Origin: Candidatus Limicola stercorigallinarum
GTDB lineage: Bacteria > Actinomycetota > Coriobacteriia > Coriobacteriales > Coriobacteriaceae
Assembly: GCA_018711625.1 (NCBI GenBank)
Contig: DVID01000010.1
Span: 1-37,814 of the forward strand
Length of the DNA stretch: 37,814 nucleotides
Reading direction: 5' to 3'
A model generated the notes under the pieces. That model ran no database searches, had not been told where the DNA came from, and saw only the letters and a program-made list of their open reading frames with translations. The first letter of the stretch is position 1; every line of letters begins with the position of its first letter. This document shows positions 5,805 through 15,852 of this stretch, piece by piece. A program made the translations under genes and the position numbers.

Positions 5805-8609
5805 ATGCGTGCTGCTGTTCGGACAACGAGCGCTGCCTTGATGCTTGCGCTGGCTGGTTGTTTGGCGCTGCCTGTTGCTGTTCATGCGGAGTCGAAGCCT
5901 GCCGTTGCTGCTGCTGAGAGTGCAGAGGGTGGTACGAACTTCGGAGAGTCCACTGGGTCCGAGGTGGCAGATTCCGCAAACGAAGCGGGACTTGTTTCTG
6001 ATGATGCCACCGTCGGTACGGGCGAAACGGGGCTTGCCGGGAATGATGAGCTTTCGTCGGATGCGGCGGATTCTGCTGCGGAGGGCGCCACGTCTGCGGT
6101 AAACGGTGCCAACTCTGTCGCGCGCGAGGACGCGGTCGCACAGAACGCCGATGCTTCTGCCCCCGTTGAGGCCGCATCCGTGCCCACTATCCGCTATCGC
6201 GCCCATGTGGCAAACATCGGCTGGTTGAACCAGGTGGAAAACGGCGCCGATGCGGGTACCGCCGGAAGCGCTGCTGCTATGGAAGCGCTTGAGGTGGAGC
6301 TCGCTGGCTTGGACGTTGCCGGTGCGGTTGAGCTTCGCGGCCACGTGGCTGACATTGGCTGGCAAGATTGGCAACAGGGCGGCGCAGGCACCACGGGCAG
6401 GGCGCTGTCGCTGCAGGCGGTTCAGATTCGTCTTACGGGCGCGGCGGCGTCTCGCTACTCTGTGTACTACCGTGCCTGCGTCCAAGGCAAGGGCTGGCTC
6501 GGATGGGCCAAAGATGGTGAAAGTGCGGGCACTCAGGGATATGCCCTTCCGCTTGAGGCGATTCAAATCATGCTCGTTCCCGTAGGCACGTCTGGGCCTG
6601 CGCAGGATGGTCCAGCGTTTGAAGCGCCTAACACCTATGTGTCCGTTACGGCACACACTTCTGCCGGTTGGACTTCACCTTCTGGTGAGAATGCTCCAGC
6701 AGGAACCGCAGGAGGAAACTCCATTGACGGCTTGACGTTTGCGCTTAAGCATATCGCCGATGTTCCGGGCGGTATTTCGTATCAAACACACACGGCACTC
6801 TCCACATGGCCCCAAAAGTGGACTGATGGTGCCACTTCCGCTGTGGCAGAAGGCCTTCCGGTAGAGGGTTTGCGCCTGCGACTAACGGGAGCTCTGGCTG
6901 AGACCACCGATGTGTGGTACCGCGTTTACAGTGCTGGTATAGGATGGCTCGGCTGGGCGTCCAACGGAGCCGATGCCGGAACCGAGGGTCTTGCCGCTCC
7001 CATTACCGCCGTGGAGGTGCGCCTGCTTAAGCGGGGTTCCGCCGCTCCGGGTGCTACCGATGGCGCATACCGCTCATCTTCTACGCCAAACCTCATTGCC
7101 CAGGCCCATGTGTCTGACATTGGTTGGATGGAGCCGGTTGCCGAAGGCACCGTAGGCACCACCGGCAAGGCCAAGGCGATGGAGGCACTGCGTATTGGTA
7201 TCCCCGGTCTTGGGCTGACGGTTCGTGCCCGCGCTCACGTGGCCAATATCGGCTGGCAGGCGTGGCAAACCTGCACGTCCAGCACGATTGTTGGAACCAC
7301 GGGACGTGCCCTTGCGCTCCAGGCGGTTCAGTTTGAGCTGACGGGGGCGGAGGCAGCGCACTACCACCTCTACTATCGCGTCCACGTTTCCGACATAGGC
7401 TGGATGGGCTGGGCACACGATGGAGAGGCGGCAGGAACTACCGGCTATGGGCGCTCCGTTGAGGCTATAGAGTTCAAGCTGCTCCCCGAGGGTGCAACCC
7501 CTCCCGTCTCAGACGGGCCTGCGTCTATCGAAAAGCCTACGGTCTCGATCGAAGCGCACGTCTCAAACAAGGGCTGGCTTGCTGCTGTGGGCTCGGGTGC
7601 TACAGTGGGCGACCCAGACATCGTCAATAATCTCGAGGCCTTCCGCGCCACCTTCACGGCAAGCGTTTCGGGCGGGTTTACGTCTGCGGCGTATGTGCAC
7701 GGCAGCGGCTGGACAAGCGATGTCGCTAACGGCGCCATCACCGGAACGGTGGGCAAGGCGCGCGCCATCGAGGCGGTGCGTATTGCGCTTACCGGAGAGG
7801 CGGCCGAGCAATTTGACGTGTGGTACCGCGTTTACCTCACAGATATAGGCTGGCTAGGCTGGGCATCTAATGGTGAGCCTGCTGGCGCTACAACAGGAGG
7901 CTTTGCCGCTAAGGGCATGCAGGTCAAGGTGCTGCCCAAGGGCTCTGCCGCGCCGGGTTCTGCAAGTGGCGCCTATTACGACTCATCCAATCCCCTGCGC
8001 TACTATGCCAACTACCTGCCCGGCGGTGCTCCCACCTGGGTTGGTGCGCGTTATTTCTCGCGTGGCCGCGAGGGCAATACCTGGGATTACATTGTGATTC
8101 ACATCTCGGAGTGCCCCACGCTTTCTGCCATAGACAACACCTTCCACGGGACGCGCCGGGCCTCTGCCCACTTTGGCGTGGGCGCGGGCGAGATTCACCA
8201 GTATGTGAGCTTGGCCGACACCGCTTGGGCGGTAGGCAACTGGCCGTGGAACACGAGGTCGGTTTCCATTGAGCATGTGGGCACTACGCGCAATCCGCCC
8301 TCGCTCGCCACGCTCGACACGAGCGCGCAGCTTATGTGTGCGCTTGCCAAGCAAAAGGGTTGGACGCAGCTGATCCTGGGCCAGAATGTGGGCATTCACA
8401 AGTGGTACACGGCGACATCGTGCCCGGCCACGCTCGATGTGACTTACCTGGTGTCCCGGGCAAACCAGCTGCTCAACGGGCGCTTCGAGTGCCCCACGGT
8501 TCCCAATGGTCCCGCTGTTCCCAAGGATCGTTCCACTGTTGGCATGCTTTCGCTTTCCGAAACGCTTTCCGACACGTCGTGCCTCGCCTGTGCCGGCAAG
8601 GGCATCTAG
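5805..8609 (+). CDS. Secreted ChW-repeat protein with PGRP-type N-acetylmuramoyl-L-alanine amidase domain
   Basis: Predicted to cut the bond between N-acetylmuramic acid and L-alanine in peptidoglycan, outside the cell. The start at 5805 is chosen because GAGGGGG at 5792-5798 precedes it by 6 nt; ATG 5799 and the upstream in-frame extension into the MFS gene are less likely. Residues 1-28 form a signal peptide ending AVHA, though an LAGC lipobox-like string is present inside it. Residues 29-125 are Ala/Ser/Gly/acid-rich linker. Twelve ChW (clostridial hydrophobic W) modules with GW motifs fill about 127-715, in four sets of three. The C-terminal Amidase_2 domain has VIHIS (His near 765), SAHFGVG, AWAVGN, and GIHKWYTATSC with His and Cys eight residues apart, matching the zinc ligands of T7 lysozyme. 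No sortase or membrane anchor follows, so ChW modules may hold it at the wall. Confidence 0.88.
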   Translation: MRAAVRTTSAALMLALAGCLALPVAVHAESKPAVAAAESAEGGTNFGESTGSEVADSANEAGLVSDDATVGTGETGLAGNDELSSDAADSAAEGATSAVNGANSVAREDAVAQNADASAPVEAASVPTIRYRAHVANIGWLNQVENGADAGTAGSAAAMEALEVELAGLDVAGAVELRGHVADIGWQDWQQGGAGTTGRALSLQAVQIRLTGAAASRYSVYYRACVQGKGWLGWAKDGESAGTQGYALPLEAIQIMLVPVGTSGPAQDGPAFEAPNTYVSVTAHTSAGWTSPSGENAPAGTAGGNSIDGLTFALKHIADVPGGISYQTHTALSTWPQKWTDGATSAVAEGLPVEGLRLRLTGALAETTDVWYRVYSAGIGWLGWASNGADAGTEGLAAPITAVEVRLLKRGSAAPGATDGAYRSSSTPNLIAQAHVSDIGWMEPVAEGTVGTTGKAKAMEALRIGIPGLGLTVRARAHVANIGWQAWQTCTSSTIVGTTGRALALQAVQFELTGAEAAHYHLYYRVHVSDIGWMGWAHDGEAAGTTGYGRSVEAIEFKLLPEGATPPVSDGPASIEKPTVSIEAHVSNKGWLAAVGSGATVGDPDIVNNLEAFRATFTASVSGGFTSAAYVHGSGWTSDVANGAITGTVGKARAIEAVRIALTGEAAEQFDVWYRVYLTDIGWLGWASNGEPAGATTGGFAAKGMQVKVLPKGSAAPGSASGAYYDSSNPLRYYANYLPGGAPTWVGARYFSRGREGNTWDYIVIHISECPTLSAIDNTFHGTRRASAHFGVGAGEIHQYVSLADTAWAVGNWPWNTRSVSIEHVGTTRNPPSLATLDTSAQLMCALAKQKGWTQLILGQNVGIHKWYTATSCPATLDVTYLVSRANQLLNGRFECPTVPNGPAVPKDRSTVGMLSLSETLSDTSCLACAGKGI

Positions 8610-8621
8610 CAGATTAACCGG

Positions 8622-8654
8622 AGCTGTCCGTTCGCCACATGTGGGCGGGCAGCT
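8622..8654 (+). terminator. Terminator-like hairpin after the amidase gene
   Basis: AGCTGTCC pairs with GGGCAGCT (one G-U pair), with an inner CGCC/GGCG stem and a GTT bulge, 12 bases after the stop codon. TCTTGTTT follows. The pairing is imperfect. Confidence 0.5.
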
Positions 8655-8780
8655 TCTTGTTTGGATGGACCTTGGGTCACGGGCTGGCTGCTCGTGGAAG
8701 CAGGGCGGCTCACGCCGGTTCTGCGGTGAAGGTGTCCTGCGGAGGCGAGGCTGTGTGAGGATGGCACGAGGAGGTGCGAG

Positions 8781-9404
8781 ATGCGCATAGGCTGTGTGGT
8801 CATGGCGTCGGGAGCGGGCGCGCGCTTCACCGCGGCTGGCGGTGTGGGCGAGAAGCTCATGGCAAACGTGTGCGGCGCGCCGCTTATCGCGCGCACCGTT
8901 GCCTCCGTTCCACGTGACCGCTTTGAGCTGGTGCTCTCCACACGCTCGCAGGCTGTGGCTTCGGCGGCTGAGCAAGCGGTGCCTGATCTGCGCGTGGTTT
9001 TGCATGATGCTGAAGAGCGTAGCGCTTCGATCAAGGTGGGCCTTATGCTGGGGTCCGATGAGTGGGACGGGTGCCTTTTTCTTCCGGGCGATCAGCCCCT
9101 GGTAAGCCAGGCGAGTTTTGAAGCGCTTGCCAGAGCGTTTGAGCGTTTCCCTCGTCAAGCGTGGCGCCTGGCCTGGCAGGGCGCGCCGGCCAGCCCTGTG
9201 CTCTTTCCTCGGTTATGCTTTGGCGCGCTCGTGGATCTTCAGGGTGCAGAGGGCGGGTCGCATGTGCTGCGTTCGGGCTTGGTGCCGCAGGGGTTCGTTG
9301 AGGCTCAAAGCCCTGATGAGCTTTGGGATGTTGATACTACGGATGATCTGCGCCACGTGGCGGCGTGCTATGCGGAGCGGTTGGGTTGTACTACCGCCCG
9401 GTAG
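8781..9404 (+). CDS. MobA-like NTP transferase, molybdenum hydroxylase accessory (YgfJ/MocA type)
   Basis: Likely transfers CMP or a similar nucleotide to molybdopterin during cofactor finishing for a molybdenum hydroxylase. The 207-residue length fits. The N-terminal IGCVVMASGAGARF is the nucleotide-binding G-x-G-x-R-F loop followed by GEKLMA with the expected Lys; LFLPGDQPLVS is the metal-binding GDQP motif. The later GAPASPVLFPRLCF segment matches the family's substrate loop, and ELWDVDTTDDL is the terminal DIDTPED-like signature. GAGGAGG precedes the ATG. The gene converges with yqeC; XdhC-family and yqeB genes follow within 2 kb, supporting the role. MobA (guanylyl) function for other enzymes is a less likely alternative. 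Confidence 0.82.
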   Translation: MRIGCVVMASGAGARFTAAGGVGEKLMANVCGAPLIARTVASVPRDRFELVLSTRSQAVASAAEQAVPDLRVVLHDAEERSASIKVGLMLGSDEWDGCLFLPGDQPLVSQASFEALARAFERFPRQAWRLAWQGAPASPVLFPRLCFGALVDLQGAEGGSHVLRSGLVPQGFVEAQSPDELWDVDTTDDLRHVAACYAERLGCTTAR

Positions 9405-9489
9405 TACGCTTTGTGCGGCTGGTGCGTGGGTGGCGCAGGGGTAAGTTCGGCCCGTTCTGCGGTTTGGCCCCGGCAGCGCATCTCCGCAG

Positions 9490-10239
9490 TTAGCGCAGAC
9501 GCATCAGTTGCTCGCGCACGTGGTCAACGGCAAGCACGGGCGCGTGCCATGCACGTTGAAATTGCTCGGCTTGTTCGCGTCGCGCTTCGCTATCAACGTG
9601 GGTGATGAGCACCGAGATTGTTTTGAGCTGCGGCCGGTCCTGCGTAAGGCGGGGGAGTTCTGCCAGAAGAAGGCGTGCGGCAAATTCAGCCGTGGCAAGG
9701 TCGCTCGGGCTGGCGTTGAGCTGTTCGCACGCAAGGGCGGGTCTGTGCACCACGGCTTCAATCGGTTGGTCGAAGCCATGTGCTCCCACCACAACAACCA
9801 GCGTGGACGCTTCCAGAGGAATCACCGGCTCGTGTTCGGCATGTGCCTTGAGGGGAAGCCCTCGCGATCCGTCCGCCTCAAGGAGTGCGTAGTCTGCGAG
9901 GCGGGCAAGTTCTGCCGCCGCGATGGGCGATGCGGCGAGTTTCCCATCCTCAACAGGTGTGCCGCAGCAGACGGTGCCATGCTCGGCAAGTGCCTGCCCA
10001 AGCTCGACCGGGTTGTCGCGCGTGAAAAGCGGCGTGTGAGGAAACGGGCGAATATGCGTGGTTGTGCTAAGGATAATGCGCGGGCGCTTACCGGCAGGGC
10101 TTGCGAGCTTGCCGGCGGCGATGAGATGGGCGAGCGCGGCGAGCGTCGTGGTTTTGCCGCCGCTGCCTATGACGGCGGTCACGCTTGGGCGGAGCGCAAG
10201 CGCTTGCGGGAGCTGGCTATAGGAAAGCGGTTCGATCAC
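9490..10239 (-). CDS. yqeC: YqeC family putative selenium-cofactor biosynthesis ATPase
   Basis: Accessory protein of the selenium-dependent molybdenum hydroxylase system; its reaction is not established. A P-loop GSGGKTT (residues 25-31), STTTHI and YALLEADGSRGLPLKAH segments fit YqeC. VVVVGAHGFDQPI and VLITHVD follow, as in P-loop NTPases. I place the start at GTG 10239 (MIEPLSYSQ), because AAAGGA lies 5 nt before it on the minus strand and the family begins close to this point; an in-frame ATG at 10275 would add 12 residues. It runs against the other accessory genes, so it is transcribed separately, in a convergent pair with the transferase gene. Confidence 0.82.
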   Translation of the reverse strand: MIEPLSYSQLPQALALRPSVTAVIGSGGKTTTLAALAHLIAAGKLASPAGKRPRIILSTTTHIRPFPHTPLFTRDNPVELGQALAEHGTVCCGTPVEDGKLAASPIAAAELARLADYALLEADGSRGLPLKAHAEHEPVIPLEASTLVVVVGAHGFDQPIEAVVHRPALACEQLNASPSDLATAEFAARLLLAELPRLTQDRPQLKTISVLITHVDSEARREQAEQFQRAWHAPVLAVDHVREQLMRLR

Positions 10240-10543
10240 GGGTGTCCTTTCGAGGAGGTTTGGGCTAACCCTCATGGGGCTTGTCCTATTGTGCCACGCG
10301 GGAGCACAGCTGAGGTAAGGCATGGGTTGGGGTGCTAGCAGTCTGGAGGCGTACCAATTTTGTGCTCATGCTGCTCTTCAACCGCCCCGCGTCTCCTTGG
10401 TCGCCTCTTACGGACGCCTCTTACGGACGCCTCAGCCGTCCTCTCCTTTGCCTAAAGGGTAATGGCACTGGCATCGTTGTCGCTCCTCCCAGATAATGAA
10501 GGAAACCATACGGTTGTGGCTGCGTGTACGAATGGGAGACAAG
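10240..10543. other. Divergent intergenic region between yqeC and yqeB
   Basis: About 300 bases between the chosen starts. It holds the tandem repeats listed at 10402-10433 and a stretch ATGGCACTGGCATCG without a clear -35/-10 pair. Promoters for both yqeC (minus) and yqeB (plus) are expected here, but none could be called with confidence. No stable riboswitch-like fold was recognised. Confidence 0.5.
10402..10433. repeat. Tandem 13-bp direct repeats
   Basis: Two perfect copies of CGCCTCTTACGGA (10402-10414 and 10415-10427) and a partial third CGCCTC (10428-10433), in the divergent region upstream of yqeB. Such spacing (13 bp, a little over one helical turn) is compatible with a protein-binding array, which is inference, or with simple slippage duplication. 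Confidence 0.7.
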
Positions 10544-11338
10544 ATGCTTGTGGTGATCAGGGGTGCCGGCGACCTTGCGAGCGGTATTGCCGTGCGCCTG
10601 CACCATGCGGGTTTCTGCATCGTGATGCTTGATATCGCGCATCCCACTACGGTGCGTCGTACCGTGGCATTTTCGGAGGCCATCCGGCTGGAGAGCATGA
10701 CGGTGGAGGATGTCTGTGCGCGGCTGGTAGGAACACCCGCCGAGGCGCGGGCATGCGTGGAGCAGGGCTCTATCGCAGTGTTGGTAGACCCTATTGCGGC
10801 GTGCGTTTCCCAGCTGCAGCCTCACGTGCTTGTGGATGCCATTATCGCCAAGCGCAACCTGGGAACACGCATCACCGATGCCCCACTCGTGATAGGTGTG
10901 GGGCCGGGATTCACAGCGGGCGTGGATTGCCACGCGGTCGTGGAAACAAAGCGGGGGCACCATCTGGGGCGCGTGTTCTGGGAAGGTTCTGCGGCCCCCA
11001 ACACGGGTGTTCCCGGTGTGATCGCAGGGCATAGCGCCGACCGTGTGCTTCGTGCGCCGGCAGCCGGGGTGTTTGAGCCCGTACTCTCAATTGGCGACGA
11101 GGTGCATGCTGGCGATGTTGCCGCCATGGTTGACGGCGTGCCCATGAGGTGCACCATCGATGGCGTCTTGCGTGGGCTTCTGGCTCCCGGTGTTGAGGTG
11201 ACGTCCGGCATGAAGGCGGGCGATATCGATCCGCGCGATGTGCGCGACCACTGCTGGACCGTTTCGGACAAAGCGCGCTCCATCGGCGGCGGCGTACTTG
11301 AGGCCATCTTGGCGTCCGCTACACGATCTACGCTGTAG
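10544..11338 (+). CDS. yqeB: YqeB family selenium-dependent molybdenum hydroxylase accessory protein
   Basis: A member of the EF2563/YqeB family, which tracks with selenium-dependent molybdenum hydroxylases; the reaction is unknown. The Rossmann-like N-terminus VVIRGAGDLASGIAVRLHHAG is the family hallmark. Further conserved stretches are VLVDPIA, VDAIIAKRNLGTR, VIGVGPGFTAGVDCHAVVET and GVIAGHSADRVLRAPAAG, followed by a C-terminal biotinyl-like hammerhead region (DEVHAGDVAAMVDGVPM) and the ending IGGGVLEAI. The start at ATG 10544 follows GGGAGA (10534-10539) and aligns with the family start; ATG 10496 or 10532 would add residues outside the family's core. It is followed 30 bases later by the XdhC-family gene, likely the same transcript. 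Confidence 0.85.
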   Translation: MLVVIRGAGDLASGIAVRLHHAGFCIVMLDIAHPTTVRRTVAFSEAIRLESMTVEDVCARLVGTPAEARACVEQGSIAVLVDPIAACVSQLQPHVLVDAIIAKRNLGTRITDAPLVIGVGPGFTAGVDCHAVVETKRGHHLGRVFWEGSAAPNTGVPGVIAGHSADRVLRAPAAGVFEPVLSIGDEVHAGDVAAMVDGVPMRCTIDGVLRGLLAPGVEVTSGMKAGDIDPRDVRDHCWTVSDKARSIGGGVLEAILASATRSTL

Positions 11339-11368
11339 GGGATAGGTCTGTTTGAGGAAGGTGCGTTT

Positions 11369-12442
11369 ATGGAGGCAATGGTGCTGCAGAGGATAGCGGA
11401 TGAGCTTGCAGCAGGCAGAGCAGCTGAGTTGTGCCTGCTCACAGCGGTTGAGGGCTCGTCCCCGCGCAAGCCTGGCGCCTGCCTTGCTGCTTTCGCTGAC
11501 GGTACGTTTGTGGGCACGGTGGGTGGCGGTGCACTTGAGCGCCTGGTGCTCAAGTGCGCGGTGTCAAATCTGGCGGCTGGTCGGTCTGAGCAGCGCGTCT
11601 ATACCATGGATGGGGCGCAGAGCACTACGGGCATGATTTGCGGCGGTGGGGCGGCCGTGTGCCATCTTTTGCTCGAGCCCGCAGCGCTTCCGGCTATCGA
11701 GGCGGTGCGAGCAGCTCGCGCGCGCGGCGCCGCTTGCTGCTTGGTTGTTGATGCCGCGCACGCAACGCTTGCTGCAACGTGTGCGGTAGATGTCAACGGG
11801 TCGCCCACAGCCTATCCGCTTTCTGGAACGCCCGCCCCGCTCGCCCCTGATGTTCTCCTGCAAGCGCTCGCCTGCGCAGAGCCCGCTTCCATTGGCGAGA
11901 TGGGCGAGCATTTTGTGCTTCCGCTTGCTGCAGAGGGCAGTGTCTACATTGTGGGCTGTGGCCATGTGGGGCAGGCGCTGGTTCCGGTGCTCGCGGGCCT
12001 GGGCCTGAGCGTTACCGTGGTGGACGACCGTCCCGCTCTTCTTGAGGCTGCCTCTATCCCTGCGGGGGTGAATACCCTCTGTATTCCATATGCTGAGTTC
12101 TCACAAGCTGTGAGCCTTACCTTGCGTGACTACGTGATTGTGTGCACGTCTTCGCACGCGACCGATCTGGCCGTGGTGCGCCAGGCGCTCGCAGCGCACC
12201 CCTCATTTGTGGGCTGCCTTGGAAGCAAACAGAAGGCAGCGTTTATCCGAGGCAAACTTGCCGAAGATGGTTTGAGCGCAGACGACATGGCTCAGTTGCA
12301 CATTCCGGTGGGGATTCCGCTTGGTGACGAGACCCCGGCAGAGATCGCTATCTCCATTGCAGCCCAGCTCATCATGCATCGTCATAGTTTTGTCCCTCAG
12401 GCCAGCGCTGCGGCGCGCGATTCAGAGAACGAGACGGCATAA
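11369..12442 (+). CDS. XdhC/CoxI family molybdenum hydroxylase maturation protein
   Basis: XdhC-type chaperones bind molybdenum cofactor, protect its sulfuration and insert it into xanthine-dehydrogenase-like enzymes. The 357 residues show both expected halves. The N-terminal XdhC_CoxI domain has LLTAVEGSSPRKPGACLAAF, VGTVGGGALE and a GMICGGG motif whose Cys is typically conserved. The C-terminal Rossmann domain has VYIVGCGHVGQALVPVLAGLG, VVDDRP, CTSSHATDL, FVGCLGSKQK and the ending PVGIPLGDETPAEIAISIAAQLI, which is canonical. GAGGAAGG precedes the ATG. It lies downstream of yqeB with a 30-base gap. The client is most likely the three-subunit enzyme at 17.6-21.4 kb. Confidence 0.92.
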   Translation: MEAMVLQRIADELAAGRAAELCLLTAVEGSSPRKPGACLAAFADGTFVGTVGGGALERLVLKCAVSNLAAGRSEQRVYTMDGAQSTTGMICGGGAAVCHLLLEPAALPAIEAVRAARARGAACCLVVDAAHATLAATCAVDVNGSPTAYPLSGTPAPLAPDVLLQALACAEPASIGEMGEHFVLPLAAEGSVYIVGCGHVGQALVPVLAGLGLSVTVVDDRPALLEAASIPAGVNTLCIPYAEFSQAVSLTLRDYVIVCTSSHATDLAVVRQALAAHPSFVGCLGSKQKAAFIRGKLAEDGLSADDMAQLHIPVGIPLGDETPAEIAISIAAQLIMHRHSFVPQASAAARDSENETA

Positions 12443-12530
12443 CGGGATGGGTGCCGGATAACGCGATGTTCGGTCCGCACCCGTCCGCCTTGGTTAAGCA
12501 GCAACGAAGCACGTTAATAAGGAGCTACGC

Positions 12531-13514
12531 ATGAAACTCGGAATGGTTGGCACGGGCATGATTGCCCAGACGATGGGTCCACACCTCGGCGCATGGGGGT
12601 GTCCGCTCACGGCGCTTTGCTCAACGCCGCGGAGTCTCGACCGCGCTCGCGAGCTCGCGCAGGTGTGGGGCGTTGCCGAGGTGTTCAGCGACTACGCTGC
12701 TATGCTTGAGCAGGCAGACGTCGATACAGTTTATATCGCCGTTCCCAATCATCTGCACGCCTCGTTCACGTTGCAGGCGCTCGCGGCGGGCAAGCACGTG
12801 ATTGTGGAGAAGCCGTTTGCGAGCACCGACGCCGAGGTTGCGCAGGTTATCGAGGAGGCCCGGACGCGTGACCTTCTGGTGTATGAGGCGGTGTCAACGC
12901 TGTATTTGCCCAACTATCTGCGTATCAAGGAATGGCTGCCGCGCATTGGTACCGTGAAGATCGTCACCTGCAACTACAGCCAGTACAGCAGTCGCTACGA
13001 TGCGTTTTGCGCGGGAACGGTGCTGCCTGCGTTCAACCCGGCCATGTCGGGCGGAGCGCTCATGGACCTTGGCGTGTACAACCTCAACTACATTATGGGC
13101 CTCTTTGGCGCGCCGCAGCACGTGGCATACGCTGCCAATGTGGATCGCGGTATCGACACGTCCGGCGTTGCCATACTCGATTACGGCGCATTCAAGGCGG
13201 TGAGCATTTGCGCCAAAGATTGCGGGGCGCCCACAACAAACGTCATCCAAGGAACGAACGGTTACATCATGCAGACCACGCCGGCCAACCGCTGTGGGGC
13301 GGTGACGCTGCATCTTAACGATGGCACCGAGGAGGTCTTTGACGAGAGCCCCGAGCTGCAGTGGGAGTCTGAGTTCCGTGCGTTTGCGGCGGGCATTGAA
13401 GCCGGTGATCGCGCGGGTTGCGCGGAAAAGCTGGAGCACAGCCTTGCAGTTGCGCGCGTGCTTACCGAGGCACGCCGGCAGGCGGGTGTGGTGTTTCCCG
13501 CAGATAAGGCGTAA
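12531..13514 (+). CDS. Gfo/Idh/MocA family NAD(P)-dependent oxidoreductase
   Basis: A dinucleotide-dependent dehydrogenase of 327 residues, usually acting on sugars or cyclitols; the substrate is unknown. The Rossmann N-terminus KLGMVGTGMIAQTMGPHL, the VDTVYIAVPNHLHASFTLQAL segment and the catalytic-type EKPFAS (Lys near 90) are standard. The C-terminal alpha/beta domain has SGGALMDLGVYNLNYI, matching the family's GGG-x-LxDxGxY motif. AATAAGGAG is 6 nt before the ATG. The gap from the XdhC-family gene is 88 bases, so co-transcription is possible but a link to the molybdenum enzyme is not shown. The name MocA in the family title is unrelated to the molybdenum transferase. Confidence 0.9.
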   Translation: MKLGMVGTGMIAQTMGPHLGAWGCPLTALCSTPRSLDRARELAQVWGVAEVFSDYAAMLEQADVDTVYIAVPNHLHASFTLQALAAGKHVIVEKPFASTDAEVAQVIEEARTRDLLVYEAVSTLYLPNYLRIKEWLPRIGTVKIVTCNYSQYSSRYDAFCAGTVLPAFNPAMSGGALMDLGVYNLNYIMGLFGAPQHVAYAANVDRGIDTSGVAILDYGAFKAVSICAKDCGAPTTNVIQGTNGYIMQTTPANRCGAVTLHLNDGTEEVFDESPELQWESEFRAFAAGIEAGDRAGCAEKLEHSLAVARVLTEARRQAGVVFPADKA

Positions 13515-13633
13515 GAGGCGACTTTGCTTGTCATCTTTGCGGCGGCAGGGGATGCACGCTAGTTGAAGGGTGCCCTTGCGTCCCGCTTCCAGGCCACGGC
13601 TCCCAAACTACCCGTGGACTTGTGATGTGGTGG

Positions 13634-13661
13634 TTGCTCTTGGGTCGATTTGCCCTATAAT
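13634..13661 (+). promoter_or_regulatory. Promoter of the tRNA-Pro/tRNA-Gly pair
   Basis: A perfect TATAAT (13656-13661) lies 15 bases before the tRNA-Pro 5' end, with TTGCTC (13634-13639) 16 nt upstream. A CCACGG/CCGTGG hairpin (13594-13617) just before may end the preceding oxidoreductase transcript. Confidence 0.65.
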
Positions 13662-13676
13662 ACTTGCTCTGGACGT

Positions 13677-13753
13677 CGGGACGTGGCGCAGCTTGGTAGC
13701 GCGCCTGCTTTGGGAGCAGGATGTCGCAGGTTCAAATCCTGTCGTCCCGACCA
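13677..13753 (+). tRNA. tRNA-Pro (anticodon TGG)
   Basis: A complete cloverleaf of 77 nt with encoded CCA. The acceptor stem CGGGACG pairs with CGTCCCG (13743-13749), the discriminator is A, the D stem is GCGC/GCGC, the anticodon arm CCTGC-TTTGGGA-GCAGG carries TGG, and the T arm contains GGTTCAAAT. It reads CCN proline codons. Confidence 0.95.
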
Positions 13754-13757
13754 TATT

Positions 13758-13831
<74 letters not shown>

Positions 13832-13842
13832 AGTAACAGATA

Positions 13843-13873
13843 GGCCAGGGCACGGTACCCTGGCCTTTTCTCG
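13843..13873 (+). terminator. Intrinsic terminator of the tRNA pair
   Basis: GGCCAGGG (13843-13850) pairs with CCCTGGCC (13858-13865) around a 7-nt loop and is followed by TTTTCTCG. Confidence 0.85.
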
Positions 13874-14041
13874 TTATGGGTTCATGCTGGCCGTTCTGTT
13901 TCGATGTTGTTGCGGTGACGTTTCCGCACAGGTTGTTCCTCCGTGCGCAACAATCGCGTCGTATTCTATGTGAGGCAAAATGCGCTGTTTGGGTATTACG
14001 CCCGCGCAGCACATTTCTGGCCGTTTGTTTGTGCGCCGTAA

Positions 14042-15424
<1,383 letters not shown>

Positions 15425-15442
15425 CGGCACATGTCGTAAAGT

Positions 15443-15467
15443 TTCGGTGCTCCGTAAGAGCGCCGAA
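15443..15467 (+). terminator. Hairpin just after gdhA
   Basis: A 10-bp stem (one G-U pair) with a CGTAA loop begins 19 bases after the gdhA stop. It is not followed by a T-run, so it is a weak terminator or an mRNA 3' stabiliser. Confidence 0.4.
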
Positions 15468-15513
15468 GATACTTGCAAATTGAGCTGCAACAAATGCGCT
15501 CACTGGATAGGCA

Positions 15514-15548
15514 AGAGGAGCATGGCGGGATGCCCGCCATGCTCCTCT
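15514..15548 (+). terminator. Strong 16-bp hairpin after gdhA
   Basis: A perfect 16-bp inverted repeat, AGAGGAGCATGGCGGG and its complement, around an ATG loop. The trailing bases GCTGTTCTC are only slightly T-rich. Probably the main gdhA terminator, possibly acting both ways. Confidence 0.55.
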
Positions 15549-15852
15549 GCTGTTCTCAACAGTCGTTCACTGTGGTGTCTTGTAGCACGCGTCGTAAGTG
15601 CGTTAGTTATGTCATCGGTTCGGACTGCATGCAGCGTGCTCTATCGCGTGTTGCACCGATTTGTGATTCTCCGCCCGCATGCGCATGCTGCAGGATGCGG
15701 GTGGGGTGCGGAAGTGAGGCGAGCTCAATAGGCCCGCCTTGCTGGTGGTCGAGCAAGCTGGTTTTAAAATGCATAAAACAGGCAGTAAGGTGCATACGTT
15801 TTGCGTCAAAGAGAAGGGAAATCGACAGTTTCTCAGAAGCACCCTGTCTAGG

